Of a stretch of 64,000 nt of DNA, positions 1 through 8,771 are shown piece by piece. The notes beneath the pieces are model-generated. The model ran no database searches. It saw only the letters and a program-made list of their open reading frames with translations, and was not told the origin of the DNA. The number at the start of each line of letters is the position of its first letter. Position 1 is the stretch's first letter. A program made the translations under genes and the position numbers. Source of the stretch: Pseudomonas sp. G.S.17. Its GTDB lineage: Bacteria > Pseudomonadota > Gammaproteobacteria > Pseudomonadales > Pseudomonadaceae. The stretch covers positions 6,011,501 through 6,075,500 of the forward strand of contig NZ_CP151076.1 of assembly GCF_038096165.1 (NCBI RefSeq). The letters run 5' to 3'.

Positions 1-788
1 ATCCGCTGGTACGGGTTTTCCAGGGCGTTTCGGAAACCATGTTCAAGGTCACTCACATGATCATGAACTACGCGCCGATTGGCGTCTTCGCCCTGATTGC
101 CGTGACCGTGGCGAACTTCGGTTTTGCTTCGCTGCTGCCGTTGGCCAAGCTGGTGATTCTGGTTTACGTGGCCATCGCCTTCTTCGCCTTCGTGGTATTG
201 GGACTGATTGCGAAAATGTTCGGCTTCTCGGTCGTGAAGCTGATGCGCATCTTCAAGGACGAACTGGTTCTGGCGTACTCCACCGCCAGTTCCGAAACCG
301 TGTTGCCCCGCGTCATCGAGAAGATGGAAGCCTACGGCGCGCCCAAAGCGATTTGCAGCTTCGTGGTCCCGACCGGTTATTCGTTCAACCTTGACGGTTC
401 GACGCTGTATCAAAGCATCGCGGCTATTTTCATCGCGCAGTTGTACGGCATTGATCTGTCGATCGGCGCGCAACTGATGCTGGTCCTGACCTTGATGGTT
501 ACTTCCAAGGGCATCGCCGGGGTTCCGGGCGTTTCGTTCGTGGTACTGCTGGCGACACTGGGCAGCGCGGGCATTCCGCTGGAAGGCCTGGCATTTATTG
601 CCGGCGTGGACCGCATCATGGACATGGCGCGCACAGCGTTGAACGTGATCGGCAATGCCCTGGCCGTCCTGGTTATCTCCCGCTGGGAAGGCATGTACGA
701 CGACGCCAAAGGCCAACGCTACTGGAACTCCCTGCCACACTGGCGCAGCAAAGACCCGTTGCCAGCGGGTAAGACGGCGTCTAACTGA
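1..788 (+). CDS. gltP: Glutamate/aspartate:proton symporter, 3' part (5' end outside window)
   Basis: This is the C-terminal 261 residues of a DAACS-family (SLC1-type) secondary carrier that imports glutamate and aspartate with protons across the inner membrane. The reading frame is open from base 3 with no start, so the gene is cut by the window edge. The internal Met at base 39 is not the start. Family hallmarks are present: the serine-rich re-entrant segment (STASSETVLPR), the SFNLDGST segment that corresponds to the NMDGT cation/substrate motif, and the GIAGVPG loop followed by a DRIMDMARTALN helix, as in E. coli GltP. The tail is short and polar, as is usual. Downstream lies a REP-like inverted repeat and then an unrelated gene in the same direction. 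The DAACS family is certain; GltP rather than DctA or GltS follows from the close match to the GltP wording of these motifs. Confidence 0.9.
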   Translation, partial: PLVRVFQGVSETMFKVTHMIMNYAPIGVFALIAVTVANFGFASLLPLAKLVILVYVAIAFFAFVVLGLIAKMFGFSVVKLMRIFKDELVLAYSTASSETVLPRVIEKMEAYGAPKAICSFVVPTGYSFNLDGSTLYQSIAAIFIAQLYGIDLSIGAQLMLVLTLMVTSKGIAGVPGVSFVVLLATLGSAGIPLEGLAFIAGVDRIMDMARTALNVIGNALAVLVISRWEGMYDDAKGQRYWNSLPHWRSKDPLPAGKTASN

Positions 789-821
789 GCGTTGCCGATA
801 TCCGGGATATTTGAACGCAAT

Positions 822-928
822 CCGTAGGACCGGCTTCAGCCGGGAGGGCAGTCTTTGCGGCACCGAGGTTGCGTCGAGCGACCGACGCCCTCCCGGCTAA
901 AGCCGGTCCTACGAGCCGGTCCTACGGA
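822..928. repeat. REP-like inverted repeat, GTAGGACCGGCTTCAGCCGG family
   Basis: Two inverted arms, each reading GTAGGACCGGCTTCAGCCGG-like, enclose about 50 bases. The right arm carries an extra partial copy of the arm end. The same family recurs near 21.5, 21.7 and 59.1 kb, with a variant at 13.6 kb. It fills the gap between gltP and the next gene and could act as a transcript stabiliser or terminator. Confidence 0.8.
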
Positions 929-1009
929 TCAATCAAGCCCTTTTGCCATTCACCCTTTGTTGTTTATCCCCCCACCGCTATCATCGCCGCATCTTGGGGG
1001 GACTTACTG

Positions 1010-2251
1010 ATGCTCAATGGCCTATGGCTTGGTTTTTTTGTCGTGGCGGCCGTGTCTGCTTTGGCGCAGTGGCTGATTGGCGGTAACGCGGGGATTTTCG
1101 CGGCGATGGTCGAAAGCATTTTCGCCATGGCCAAGTTGTCCGTCGAAGTGATGGTCCTGCTGTTCGGCACCCTCACCCTCTGGCTGGGCTTTTTGCGGAT
1201 TGCCGAAAAAGCCGGGATCGTCGAATGGCTCGCCAAAGCGCTTGGCCCGCTGTTCCTGCGCCTGATGCCGGAAGTCCCGGCCGGGCACCCCGCCATCGGC
1301 CTGATTACCCTCAACTTCGCCGCCAACGCACTGGGCCTGGACAACGCCGCCACACCCATCGGTTTGAAAGCCATGCGTTCGCTGCAAGAACTCAATCCCA
1401 GCCAGACCGCCGCCAGCAACGCGCAAATCCTGTTTCTGGTGCTCAACGCCTCGTCACTCACTTTGCTGCCGGTCACGATCTTCATGTATCGCGCCCAGCA
1501 AGGCGCTGTGGACCCGACCCTGGTATTCCTGCCGATTCTGCTGGCGACCAGCGCTTCGACCCTGGTTGGCCTGCTGTCGGTGGCGGTCATGCAGCGCTTG
1601 CGCTTGTGGGACCCGGTGGTGCTCGCGTATCTGATCCCCGGCGCGCTGATCCTCGGCGGTTTCATGGCCTTGCTGGCAACCATGTCGGCAGCGGCCTTGG
1701 CGGGTTTGTCGTCGATCCTCGGCAATCTGACGCTGTTTGGCCTGATCATGCTGTTCCTGATCATCGGCGCGTTACGCAAAGTGAAGGTCTACGAAGCGTT
1801 TGTCGAAGGCGCAAAGGAAGGCTTCGACGTCGCCAAGAGTTTGCTGCCGTATCTGGTGGCGATGCTGTGTGCGGTAGGCGTGTTACGCGCTTCCGGGGCG
1901 CTGGATTTCGGCCTGGAAGGCATTCGCCATGTGGTCACCTGGTTCGGCCTGGACACACGCTTCGTCGATGCGCTGCCCACCGCGCTGGTCAAGCCGCTCT
2001 CCGGCAGCGCGGCCCGGGCAATGCTCATCGAAACCATGCAAACCCAAGGCGTCGACAGCTTCCCGGCGCTGGTGGCCGCGACCATTCAAGGCAGTACCGA
2101 AACCACCTTCTATGTACTGGCGGTGTATTTCGGCGCGGTCGGCATCCAGCGTGCGCGCCACGCCGTGGGTTGCGCGCTGCTGGCGGAACTGGCCGGGGTG
2201 ATCGCGGCGATCTTCGTCTGCTACTGGTTCTTCGGCGCGACCGCTGCGTAG
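1010..2251 (+). CDS. Fused SpmA/SpmB-type nucleoside recognition (Gate) domain membrane protein
   Basis: This 413-residue integral membrane protein matches spore maturation proteins A and B joined in one chain, a form common in Gram-negative bacteria. Its biochemical role is unknown; the Gate domain is shared with nucleoside transporters. The N-terminal half carries the NALGLDNAATPIGLKAM segment, typical of SpmA. The C-terminal half carries KPLSGSAARAML and QGSTETTFYVLAVYFGAV, typical of SpmB. I count about nine or ten hydrophobic helices. The frame is open further upstream, but the ATG at 1010 is preceded by a G-rich stretch (GGGGGGAC) that serves as the ribosome binding site, and the protein then starts MLNGLW as in homologues. 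It is convergent with the lipoprotein gene that ends at 2221, and the two 3' ends overlap by about 30 bases. Confidence 0.85.
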   Translation: MLNGLWLGFFVVAAVSALAQWLIGGNAGIFAAMVESIFAMAKLSVEVMVLLFGTLTLWLGFLRIAEKAGIVEWLAKALGPLFLRLMPEVPAGHPAIGLITLNFAANALGLDNAATPIGLKAMRSLQELNPSQTAASNAQILFLVLNASSLTLLPVTIFMYRAQQGAVDPTLVFLPILLATSASTLVGLLSVAVMQRLRLWDPVVLAYLIPGALILGGFMALLATMSAAALAGLSSILGNLTLFGLIMLFLIIGALRKVKVYEAFVEGAKEGFDVAKSLLPYLVAMLCAVGVLRASGALDFGLEGIRHVVTWFGLDTRFVDALPTALVKPLSGSAARAMLIETMQTQGVDSFPALVAATIQGSTETTFYVLAVYFGAVGIQRARHAVGCALLAELAGVIAAIFVCYWFFGATAA

Positions 2252-2976
2252 TGCTGCTGGCCCTGTTCGACCGTCCATTGCAAGACCTGCGCGGCGAGCG
2301 CGTCAGCCGCTTTGCCAAAGCCCGCCACCACGGCGGGTAGCTGCTTGTCCTTGAGCGGTTGACGCACCTCGAAGCGGCGGGTGGCGACAATGCGCTGATT
2401 GGCACTGGCCAAGCGGGCATCCAGGCGGATCACCACATCGATGGCTTCACCGTGGTATTCGCTCTGAAACGCCTGCAATTCGCCACCGACTTCAAAGTCA
2501 GCCTGCAAATTACTCTCGTCGGTACTCAGCAGCGGCACGCGGCCGTCACGGGCGAACGCGTCGAGCAGGCGATTGCGCCACAGCACCGGTGCCGGATCAC
2601 TCCAGCGCGCGCCTTTGTAGCTGCTGATCAAATCGCCCTGCGGCACTACGGCAATGCGCGGGCTGTCGAGGGTTTCACTGGCCTTGGGCCGCGCCAGACG
2701 CAATGACCAATTCATCGGTTGGACGTTGGCCGGTTTGCCCGCAGCCGAATTGATCGGCAGGCGGTAAACGTCACTCGGCTCGGATTTGGGCAGGATCGAG
2801 CAGGCGCTGGTCAGAAGGAAGGTGCCGAGTAGGACGCCAGCTGAAATACGACGGCAGTGGGAGCGAGCTTGCTCGCGAAGGGGGCGCAGCATCCAGCGTA
2901 TTTTTTGAACCTGATGGAATGCCTTCGCAAGCAAGCTTGCTCCCACAGGTTCAGCGTCGGTCTTGGACAACCTCAT
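2221..2976 (-). CDS. ABC-type transport auxiliary lipoprotein (PqiC/LetC-like, last gene of MCE operon)
   Basis: This 251-residue protein is the periplasmic/outer-membrane lipoprotein partner of an MCE lipid transporter. It matches the ABC-type transport auxiliary component family: SDVYRLP, then PRIAVVPQGDLISSYKGARWSDPAPVLWRNRLLDAF. The start at 2976 overlaps the mlaD stop as ATGA and has a strong AAGGAG eight bases upstream. A REP-like element (2857-2947) sits in frame right after the tenth codon, so residues 11-40 are REP-encoded. The hydrophobic signal and lipobox (LTSAC, Cys59) therefore lie far from this start. Initiation at the internal ATG at 2892 would give a normal 31-residue lipoprotein signal, but that ATG has no good ribosome site. 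Which start makes the exported form is open. The family call is firm. Confidence 0.8.
   Translation of the reverse strand: MRLSKTDAEPVGASLLAKAFHQVQKIRWMLRPLREQARSHCRRISAGVLLGTFLLTSACSILPKSEPSDVYRLPINSAAGKPANVQPMNWSLRLARPKASETLDSPRIAVVPQGDLISSYKGARWSDPAPVLWRNRLLDAFARDGRVPLLSTDESNLQADFEVGGELQAFQSEYHGEAIDVVIRLDARLASANQRIVATRRFEVRQPLKDKQLPAVVAGFGKAADALAAQVLQWTVEQGQQHYAAVAPKNQ
2857..2947. repeat. REP-like inverted repeat (GGGAGCGAGCTTGCTCGCG family) inside a coding region
   Basis: The arms TGGGAGCGAGCTTGCTCGCG and CGCAAGCAAGCTTGCTCCCA face each other across about 50 bases. This is the common paired REP unit of this chromosome. Unlike the other copies it lies within an open frame, the 5' end of the auxiliary lipoprotein gene, without breaking it. 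Confidence 0.85.
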
Positions 2977-3911
2977 GGCTCAAACTCCTTGTTCTTGTCG
3001 CTGCCCAGCAGGTAACCGCTGGGATTGGCTTCCAGGCGGCGGGAAATCCCGCGCAGTGAACTCATGGTGTCGCGCAGTTCGCGTACCGCCGGGCCCAGCT
3101 CACCCAGGCCCTGCATGCCGCTGTCCAGAGATTGCTGGTTACCATTGAGCAACCGGTTGATGGTCGCGCTGCTTTGTTGCAACGACTTCATTGCCTGTTC
3201 AGCGCTGTTGAAGATCTGTTTGCCATCACTGTTGAGCATGCCGTTGGCGTTGCGCATCAGCGCTGCCGTTTGTTCCATGGTCGCGCTGGCCTGTTTGCCG
3301 ACCTGGGCGAGCTGCTTGAGGGTCTGGCGAATATCGTCGCGCTGATCGGCAATCGCGCCCGTGGTTTGTTCAAGATGGTCCAGCGTGCGACTCAGGCTCT
3401 TCACGTTATCGGCGGAGAACATCAGATTGGCGTTCTGCAGCAGCTGATTGACGCTGCTCATGAGGTCGCTGCTATCGTTGAGCAACCGCGAAATAGGCGA
3501 TGGCGAGGCAATGATGATCGGCAGGTTGCCGTCATGCCCGACCAATTCCGGACTCTGCGGCGTGCCGCCACTGAGCTGGATGATCGAAGTGCCGGTAATG
3601 CCGGTCAGTGCCAGCTTGGCTTGAGTATCCTGCTTGATGGGCGTTTCGCCGGTGACACGGATCTGCGCCAGCACCCGGCGCGGATCTTTCGGGTCCAGAC
3701 GCAGCGTGATCACATCGCCAATCTTGATCCCGCTGTATTGCACCGCGCTGCCTTGCGAAAGGCCGGTAACGGCTTCGTTGAACACCACTTCGTAATCCTT
3801 GAACGCGCTGTCGACGCTGGACTTGGCCAGCCACAAGCCGAACAGCAGCGCCGCAGCCACCACCAGCACGGTGAACAGGCCAATCAATACATGATGGGCA
3901 CGGGTTTCCAT
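2973..3911 (-). CDS. MCE-domain substrate-binding protein of a lipid ABC transporter (MlaD family)
   Basis: This 312-residue protein has one N-terminal membrane anchor (about residues 7-29) followed by a single MCE domain (about 38-118). The MCE signature is seen as VFNEAVTGLSQGSAVQYSGIKIGDV and then TGITGTSIIQLSGG. The long C-terminal part, about residues 140-300, is helical and coiled-coil-like (repeated NSD/QQS/ATI helices). It would form the periplasmic ring or needle that carries lipids between membranes. It starts two bases after the ATPase gene stop and overlaps the lipoprotein start, so it is translated in a tight operon. It is longer than E. coli MlaD (183 residues) and shorter than PqiB, and belongs to the single-MCE, long-tail class. 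Confidence 0.88.
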   Translation of the reverse strand: METRAHHVLIGLFTVLVVAAALLFGLWLAKSSVDSAFKDYEVVFNEAVTGLSQGSAVQYSGIKIGDVITLRLDPKDPRRVLAQIRVTGETPIKQDTQAKLALTGITGTSIIQLSGGTPQSPELVGHDGNLPIIIASPSPISRLLNDSSDLMSSVNQLLQNANLMFSADNVKSLSRTLDHLEQTTGAIADQRDDIRQTLKQLAQVGKQASATMEQTAALMRNANGMLNSDGKQIFNSAEQAMKSLQQSSATINRLLNGNQQSLDSGMQGLGELGPAVRELRDTMSSLRGISRRLEANPSGYLLGSDKNKEFEP

Positions 3912-3913
3912 CG

Positions 3914-4702
3914 TCAGACCTCTTTAGGCAAGGAAGCGGAGTATGCCGCGCGGCCACGCGGGCCATGGAAGTATTCGTGGATCCAGGCGTCGTTGGTGGC
4001 CGAGACCTTGTCGATCTGATCCGCCACCAGCACGCGTTTCTGCGACAGAACGGCGACCCGGTCGGTGATCGTGTACAGCGTGTCCAGATCATGGGTGACC
4101 AAAAACACACTCAGGCCCAAGGCATCGCGCAGGGTCAGGATCAACTGGTCGAACGCCGCCGCACCAATCGGATCAAGACCCGCAGTCGGCTCGTCGAGAA
4201 ACAGGATGTCCGGATCCAGCGCCAACGCGCGGGCCAGCGCGGCGCGCTTGATCATGCCGCCGGACAGCGAAGCCGGGTATTTGTGCGCCGAGGACAGCGG
4301 CAGCCCGGCCAGGGCCAGCTTCACCCCCGCCAGATGCTCCGCCTCTTCGCGATTGAGGCCCGCATGTTCGATCAGCGGCAACGCGACGTTTTCGGTCAGG
4401 GTCAGCGAAGAGAACAAGGCGCCCTTCTGAAACAGCACGCCAAAACGCCGCTCCACCAACGAGCGCTCCTGATCCGACGCGCCTTGCAGGTCCTGGCCAA
4501 ACACCCGAACACTGCCCGCATCGGGACGGCGCAGGCCAACAATGCTACGCAGCAACACCGACTTGCCGCTGCCCGAGCCGCCGACCACCGCAAGAATTTC
4601 CCCGCGATACAAATCCAGATCGAGGTTCTCGTGCACGCTCTGGCTACCAAACCGATTGCACAGGCCGCGCACTTCAATCACCGGATCACGCGTTTTCGGC
4701 AT
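3914..4702 (-). CDS. ABC transporter ATP-binding protein (MlaF family)
   Basis: This 262-residue cytoplasmic ATPase energises the MlaE-type permease encoded just upstream. It has Walker A GGSGSGKS, the Q-loop region LFQKGALFSSLTL typical of MlaF, signature SLSGGM, Walker B DILFLDEPTAGLDP and the switch His in LVTHDLDT. The frame is open back to a TTG at 4714. The ATG at 4702, which has GGTGAGGA just in front and lies five bases after the permease stop, is the likelier start. The spacing to mlaE and mlaD shows one operon. Confidence 0.9.
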   Translation of the reverse strand: MPKTRDPVIEVRGLCNRFGSQSVHENLDLDLYRGEILAVVGGSGSGKSVLLRSIVGLRRPDAGSVRVFGQDLQGASDQERSLVERRFGVLFQKGALFSSLTLTENVALPLIEHAGLNREEAEHLAGVKLALAGLPLSSAHKYPASLSGGMIKRAALARALALDPDILFLDEPTAGLDPIGAAAFDQLILTLRDALGLSVFLVTHDLDTLYTITDRVAVLSQKRVLVADQIDKVSATNDAWIHEYFHGPRGRAAYSASLPKEV

Positions 4703-4707
4703 CGTCC

Positions 4708-5895
4708 TCACCAACCCATCTCCATGAAAAACAACGCGGCCATGGCATCAAGCACGATCACCACGAAAATCGACTGCACCACGCTGGACGTGGTGTGCGC
4801 GCCCACGGATTCGGCGCTGCCGCTCACCTTGAAGCCTTCGAGACAACCAATGGCAGCGATCAGGAAAGCGAAGATCGGCGCTTTGACCATGCCCACCAGA
4901 AAGTGCTGCACGCCAATATCGGCTTGCAGCAGCGAAAGGAACATCGCCGGGGAAATATCCAGGGAAACCGCGCACACCACACCGCCGCCGATGATCCCGG
5001 AGAGCATCGCCACGAAGGTCAGAATCGGCAGCGAAACCAGCAACGCCAGCACGCGCGGCACCACCAGAAGCTCTACCGGGCTCAAGCCCAGCGTGCGGAT
5101 CGCGTCGATTTCTTCGTTGGCCTGCATCGAGCCGATCTGCGCCGTGAAGGCGCTGGCGGTGCGTCCGGCGAGCAGAATGGCAGTCAGCAGTACGCCGAAC
5201 TCGCGCAGAAACGAAAACGCCACAAGGTCCACCGTGAACACCGTCGCGCCGAATATCTTGAGTACCGTGGCGCCAAGAAAAGCCACCACCGCGCCCACCA
5301 GAAACGTCAGCAGCGCCACGATGGGCGCTGCGTCCAGACCGGTCTGTTCGATATGGACGAATACCGACGTCATGCGCCAGCGTCGCGGACGCAATGCATT
5401 GGACGCAATGGTTTCCAGGATCAAGCCAATGAAGCCCAGCAATTGCAGGGTGTCGGTCCATACCTTGTCGACTGCGCAGCCAATCCGCGACAGCAACTGC
5501 ATGCCGACGGCGATTTCCGGATCCTTGACCGGCGCGCAGTAATCGCACAACGCGGACTGGATGGTTTGCAGCAAGGCGCGGCTGGACAACGGCAGGTCCG
5601 GAGCCTGTACCGACAATTTGGCCAGGCGCTCGGTACCCAGCAATTCCACCAGCAACGAGGCGCCGGCGGTATCGAGCGCGTGCAGGCGCGTCATGTCCAC
5701 CGGGACGCTGGCGTCGTAATTGCCGCCCAGCGTGTCGGTCTGCTGCTTCAAGGTTCGATAGTGCGCCAGCGTCCAGTCACCGGAAATCCGCAGCTGGGCC
5801 GGGTTGCTTGTCGTGTCCAGAAACGCCGTGCCCGCCAGCGCCGAAGCACTGGCGGGGCTGACTGCTGTGGATGTGGCCAGCGTGCGCGTGGTCAT
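4708..5895 (-). CDS. MlaE-family lipid ABC permease with N-terminal STAS domain
   Basis: This 395-residue protein has an N-terminal STAS-like domain (about residues 25-115: LRISGDWTLAHYR, then VPVDMTRLHALDTAGASLL) fused to a full MlaE permease with five or six membrane helices (about 160-395; AFTAQIGSMQANEEIDAIRTLGLSPVELLV is the MlaE signature). In the classical Mla system the STAS domain is a separate protein (MlaB), so here the two are joined. Such fusions are a known alternative class. It lies between the DUF5924 gene (11 bases upstream) and the ATPase gene. Confidence 0.88.
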   Translation of the reverse strand: MTTRTLATSTAVSPASASALAGTAFLDTTSNPAQLRISGDWTLAHYRTLKQQTDTLGGNYDASVPVDMTRLHALDTAGASLLVELLGTERLAKLSVQAPDLPLSSRALLQTIQSALCDYCAPVKDPEIAVGMQLLSRIGCAVDKVWTDTLQLLGFIGLILETIASNALRPRRWRMTSVFVHIEQTGLDAAPIVALLTFLVGAVVAFLGATVLKIFGATVFTVDLVAFSFLREFGVLLTAILLAGRTASAFTAQIGSMQANEEIDAIRTLGLSPVELLVVPRVLALLVSLPILTFVAMLSGIIGGGVVCAVSLDISPAMFLSLLQADIGVQHFLVGMVKAPIFAFLIAAIGCLEGFKVSGSAESVGAHTTSSVVQSIFVVIVLDAMAALFFMEMGW

Positions 5896-5906
5896 GGTCG
5901 GGCCTG

Positions 5907-7094
5907 TCAGTTATCTGGAACCGCCGGCTGATCCGGAGCGGCCGGCGCACTCGGCGCATCGGTGGCTGGCTTGGCATCTTCGGCTTTCGGCGTTTGCGGT
6001 TCTGCATCGCCAGCGCCGTCATCGCCACCCGGTTTCAAGCGGGTGATTTTCCCGACAGGCCGAATGACCGCTGGCTGATCGGTGCCGGTGACTTCAAAGC
6101 GCAATACGCCAATCATCTGCCCATCCTCGGTCAACACCCGAACCTGCCATTTGCCGACCGCATCGGGTGGGAAATTCTGCTTGTGCGTCCACGCACGATA
6201 ACCTTCTTTGCGCCCGCCACGAATATCCAGGGCGATGCGATCCACTTCTTTGCCGTTATGGCGCCAGACGTGATAAATCCGCTCGTCCAGACCCCGAGGC
6301 GCATTGATGGCCGTGTAAGCGTAAAGGCCGCCATTGCGGACCTGGCTCGCGCTGACCTGCTTGATGCTATCGCCGGGCGCGCGGTTTTTGTTATCAAAAT
6401 CCGTGCTGACCGCGACTTCGGTCAACCAGAGCGTTGCCGGCGGCACCCACGAGCGCAGCAACCAGCCCGCGCCACCCATCAGCAAAACCGCCAGAACCAG
6501 CGCCATGCCGCGCCGCCAGGTGGTCACCGGCAACGCGGAGATCAAACTGGGAAACGACAGGACGATGGCGATAATTAGTGCCCACTTGTAACTCTGGGCC
6601 GTGGTCAGGTGCACGATAATCGGCAAGGCGGTCAACAGCGCTGCAAACAATGTCAGCGTGTGGAAGGCCATGAACAGCCAGCGCCGCGTCGCCAGCCATT
6701 TGTAGTAGAGCGGATCGATGATCGAGACCAGTCCCGCTGCGCCGAGTACGGCAGTGAAAATCGACTGGCCGCTGTTCCAGGTCGTGGTGACAAAGAAAAA
6801 CGGCAGCACGAAGAACAGGCTTTCCTGGTGGATCATCTGCGTGCCGTAGCGCAGCAGACCGGTGGGGATTTCGCGTTTGAACACCTTGGTGAACAGCACC
6901 ACGGCGCTGCTTTCGATCATCAGCCACACCCAGCTGACCAGCATGATCACCGCAATCCAGGTCGCCAGGCCTTCCTGACGATCCACCAGAATGAAGCTGC
7001 CAATGCCCGAAATGAAACCACCCGCCGCGATGAGGCCCGGATAGCGCTTCATCAGATTGGTGATACGCGTGATGTAGGAACTCCATTCGGGCAT
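5907..7094 (-). CDS. DUF5924 membrane protein with C-terminal DUF2914-type domain
   Basis: This protein has no known function. It is about 395 residues long, with six or so membrane helices in the first half (RYPGLIAAGGFISGIGSFILV, then repeated hydrophobic stretches to about residue 220). A soluble C-terminal domain with GLYAYTAINAPRGLDERIYHVW and WQVRVLTEDGQMIGVLRFEV follows, the DUF2914 pattern. It ends in a proline/alanine-rich acidic tail. The frame continues upstream into a REP element, so I take the ATG at 7094 (MPEWSSY) as start; the ATG at 7052 (MKRYPGL) is also possible. No clear ribosome site was found for either. It is the first gene of the MCE operon, 11 bases ahead of mlaE, which suggests a role in envelope lipid handling; that is inference. 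Confidence 0.75.
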   Translation of the reverse strand: MPEWSSYITRITNLMKRYPGLIAAGGFISGIGSFILVDRQEGLATWIAVIMLVSWVWLMIESSAVVLFTKVFKREIPTGLLRYGTQMIHQESLFFVLPFFFVTTTWNSGQSIFTAVLGAAGLVSIIDPLYYKWLATRRWLFMAFHTLTLFAALLTALPIIVHLTTAQSYKWALIIAIVLSFPSLISALPVTTWRRGMALVLAVLLMGGAGWLLRSWVPPATLWLTEVAVSTDFDNKNRAPGDSIKQVSASQVRNGGLYAYTAINAPRGLDERIYHVWRHNGKEVDRIALDIRGGRKEGYRAWTHKQNFPPDAVGKWQVRVLTEDGQMIGVLRFEVTGTDQPAVIRPVGKITRLKPGGDDGAGDAEPQTPKAEDAKPATDAPSAPAAPDQPAVPDN

Positions 7095-7215
7095 TTGAGC
7101 GATCTGCGTTGGTGTCACGGAAAAAAGCGGCTGCAGGATAACAGCGCTGCCGGGGAAATCGTTGTTTGGGTGTGCGGTTTTGAGGTTTGCAAATGCCGGG
7201 GCCGGTTGCGGTTTC

Positions 7216-7298
7216 TGTGGGAGCGAGCTTGCTCGCGAAGAGGCAGGCACCCCCGGGGAGGGTTCACTGTCGTCTTCGCGAGCAAGCTCGCTCCCACA
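7216..7298. repeat. REP-like inverted repeat (GGGAGCGAGCTTGCTCGCG family)
   Basis: Facing arms GGGAGCGAGCTTGCTCGCG and CGCGAGCAAGCTCGCTCCC with a short GC-rich centre lie between the M16 peptidase and the DUF5924 gene. Confidence 0.85.
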
Positions 7299-7316
7299 TA
7301 CATAACTCCTGACGGT

Positions 7317-8699
7317 CTATCGGCGGGTGTTGGTTCGGCGATAGGCCAACCACACAATCAATACCAGAATCCCCACCAGCGCCGCGCCCAACCAGTACAA
7401 ACCGGTGTATGTCAGCAACGGCTGCTCGATTCGCCAATAACCCGGCTGATCCAGCAGTTTGCGCATGGCTCGATTGGCGTTGTCCAGGCTGACCGACTTA
7501 ATGCGCCTGGACGGATCGGCGAAGCGGCCTTTTTCGTAATCGTTCAGCGCGCCCCAGTAATAATCAGCCAACGCGCTGTTGCCCTGCACCGCCCAGGCTT
7601 GCTTGGCGATGGCGGTCTGCTGCAGGCGGGCGAAGGTGGCCGGGTCGAAGCCATCTTTTTGCAGACGCTGGAGCAGCGCGCGGATGTCGTCCCTGGCTTC
7701 ATCGATATCATCGCGCTCGACATCGGCATTCAGGCTCATGAATCCGCTGTCACCGAAGACCTCGCGCTCGATCGACGGGCCGTAAGACAAACCGTGCTTG
7801 AGGCGCAAATCGCTGTACAGCGCCCAGTCCAGATAGGCCTTGACCAGTTCCATGGTTTCATCGGGCTGATCGTCCAGCTGCGGCTCGGGCAGGATCAAGT
7901 GCAGCCGCGCACCTTCACCAATACCGCCGCGAATCAGCCTGCGTTCGGCCTGGGCTGTATTGCGCGCCTGATCCAGCGGCGGATGATCGATGGGGTCAAC
8001 GGCATCGAGTTCGCCATAAGTGCGCTCCAGGTAGCTGGGCAGCAATCGATCCAGATCGCCGACCACGATCAGCGTCATGTTATTGGGTGCATACCAGCTT
8101 TTGTAGACGTCCTCGATCTGTTCCAGGGTCAGATGATCCACCTCCGGACGCTCGGGGCACTTCAAACCCAGTTCGACGGCCAGCTGACTGCTGGCGCTGT
8201 GGCCCAGATCCTTGCGATCCAGCCAGCGTTGCAGGTGTGAATAATGGCCGCCGTCTTCGCGCTCGACGATGCGCTTCACGGTATCCAGCGCAGGTTGATC
8301 CAGATGGGTTTTGGTTAGCACCGCCAGCAATAGATCGAGCACCTTGCGCTGATTCTGCGCCGGGGCTTCGATGACGAATGTCGTGTCAGTGTTGCTGGTA
8401 AACGCATTCCAGTCGCCGCCAAGTGCCTGCATGCGCTCTTCCAGCCCGCCTTCGCCGCTGTCATCAATGCCGCTGAACAGCAAATGCTCAAGCAAATGCG
8501 GCAGTTCCTTGTCCGCGCAGCTGAAATCATCAAAGCCGATGCCGACCACCAGGCGAATCGCCACATGGCCTTTTTCATAGCCGGGCTTGAGCAGCAATTG
8601 CAAACCGTTGGGCAGCAGATAGCCCTCGACCTGAAAGCGGTCGAGTGCATGTGACGCGGATGAAAGCAAAAACAGACAAGCGAACAGCAGGCAACGCAT
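7317..8699 (-). CDS. M16-family (insulinase/pitrilysin) zinc metallopeptidase, membrane-anchored
   Basis: This 460-residue protein has a signal peptide (residues 1-18, ending SHA), the inverted zinc motif H68-L-L-E-H72 in LPHLLEHLLFSG, and a probable third ligand Glu148 in VKRIVERED, 76 residues on as the family requires. A second M16 half follows (about 240-400), then one C-terminal membrane helix (about 433-453) with an RRTNTRR tail. It would be a periplasmic protease anchored in the inner membrane. It is shorter than pitrilysin and close to half-size M16B subunits, but with both halves and an anchor. The ATG start has GGAAG upstream. A REP pair separates it from the MCE operon, so cotranscription is uncertain. 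Substrate unknown. Confidence 0.85.
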   Translation of the reverse strand: MRCLLFACLFLLSSASHALDRFQVEGYLLPNGLQLLLKPGYEKGHVAIRLVVGIGFDDFSCADKELPHLLEHLLFSGIDDSGEGGLEERMQALGGDWNAFTSNTDTTFVIEAPAQNQRKVLDLLLAVLTKTHLDQPALDTVKRIVEREDGGHYSHLQRWLDRKDLGHSASSQLAVELGLKCPERPEVDHLTLEQIEDVYKSWYAPNNMTLIVVGDLDRLLPSYLERTYGELDAVDPIDHPPLDQARNTAQAERRLIRGGIGEGARLHLILPEPQLDDQPDETMELVKAYLDWALYSDLRLKHGLSYGPSIEREVFGDSGFMSLNADVERDDIDEARDDIRALLQRLQKDGFDPATFARLQQTAIAKQAWAVQGNSALADYYWGALNDYEKGRFADPSRRIKSVSLDNANRAMRKLLDQPGYWRIEQPLLTYTGLYWLGAALVGILVLIVWLAYRRTNTRR

Positions 8700-8771
8700 A
8701 AAACATGCTTCCTTGCGGGCCAGTATGTTTAACAGACTTCGATGCGCCCGGTACGTTCACACCGAGTCTGT

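Noticed and set aside
3965..5542. Plus-strand open frame of 525 codons
   Set aside because: Antisense to the MCE transporter ATPase and permease genes, low-complexity product.
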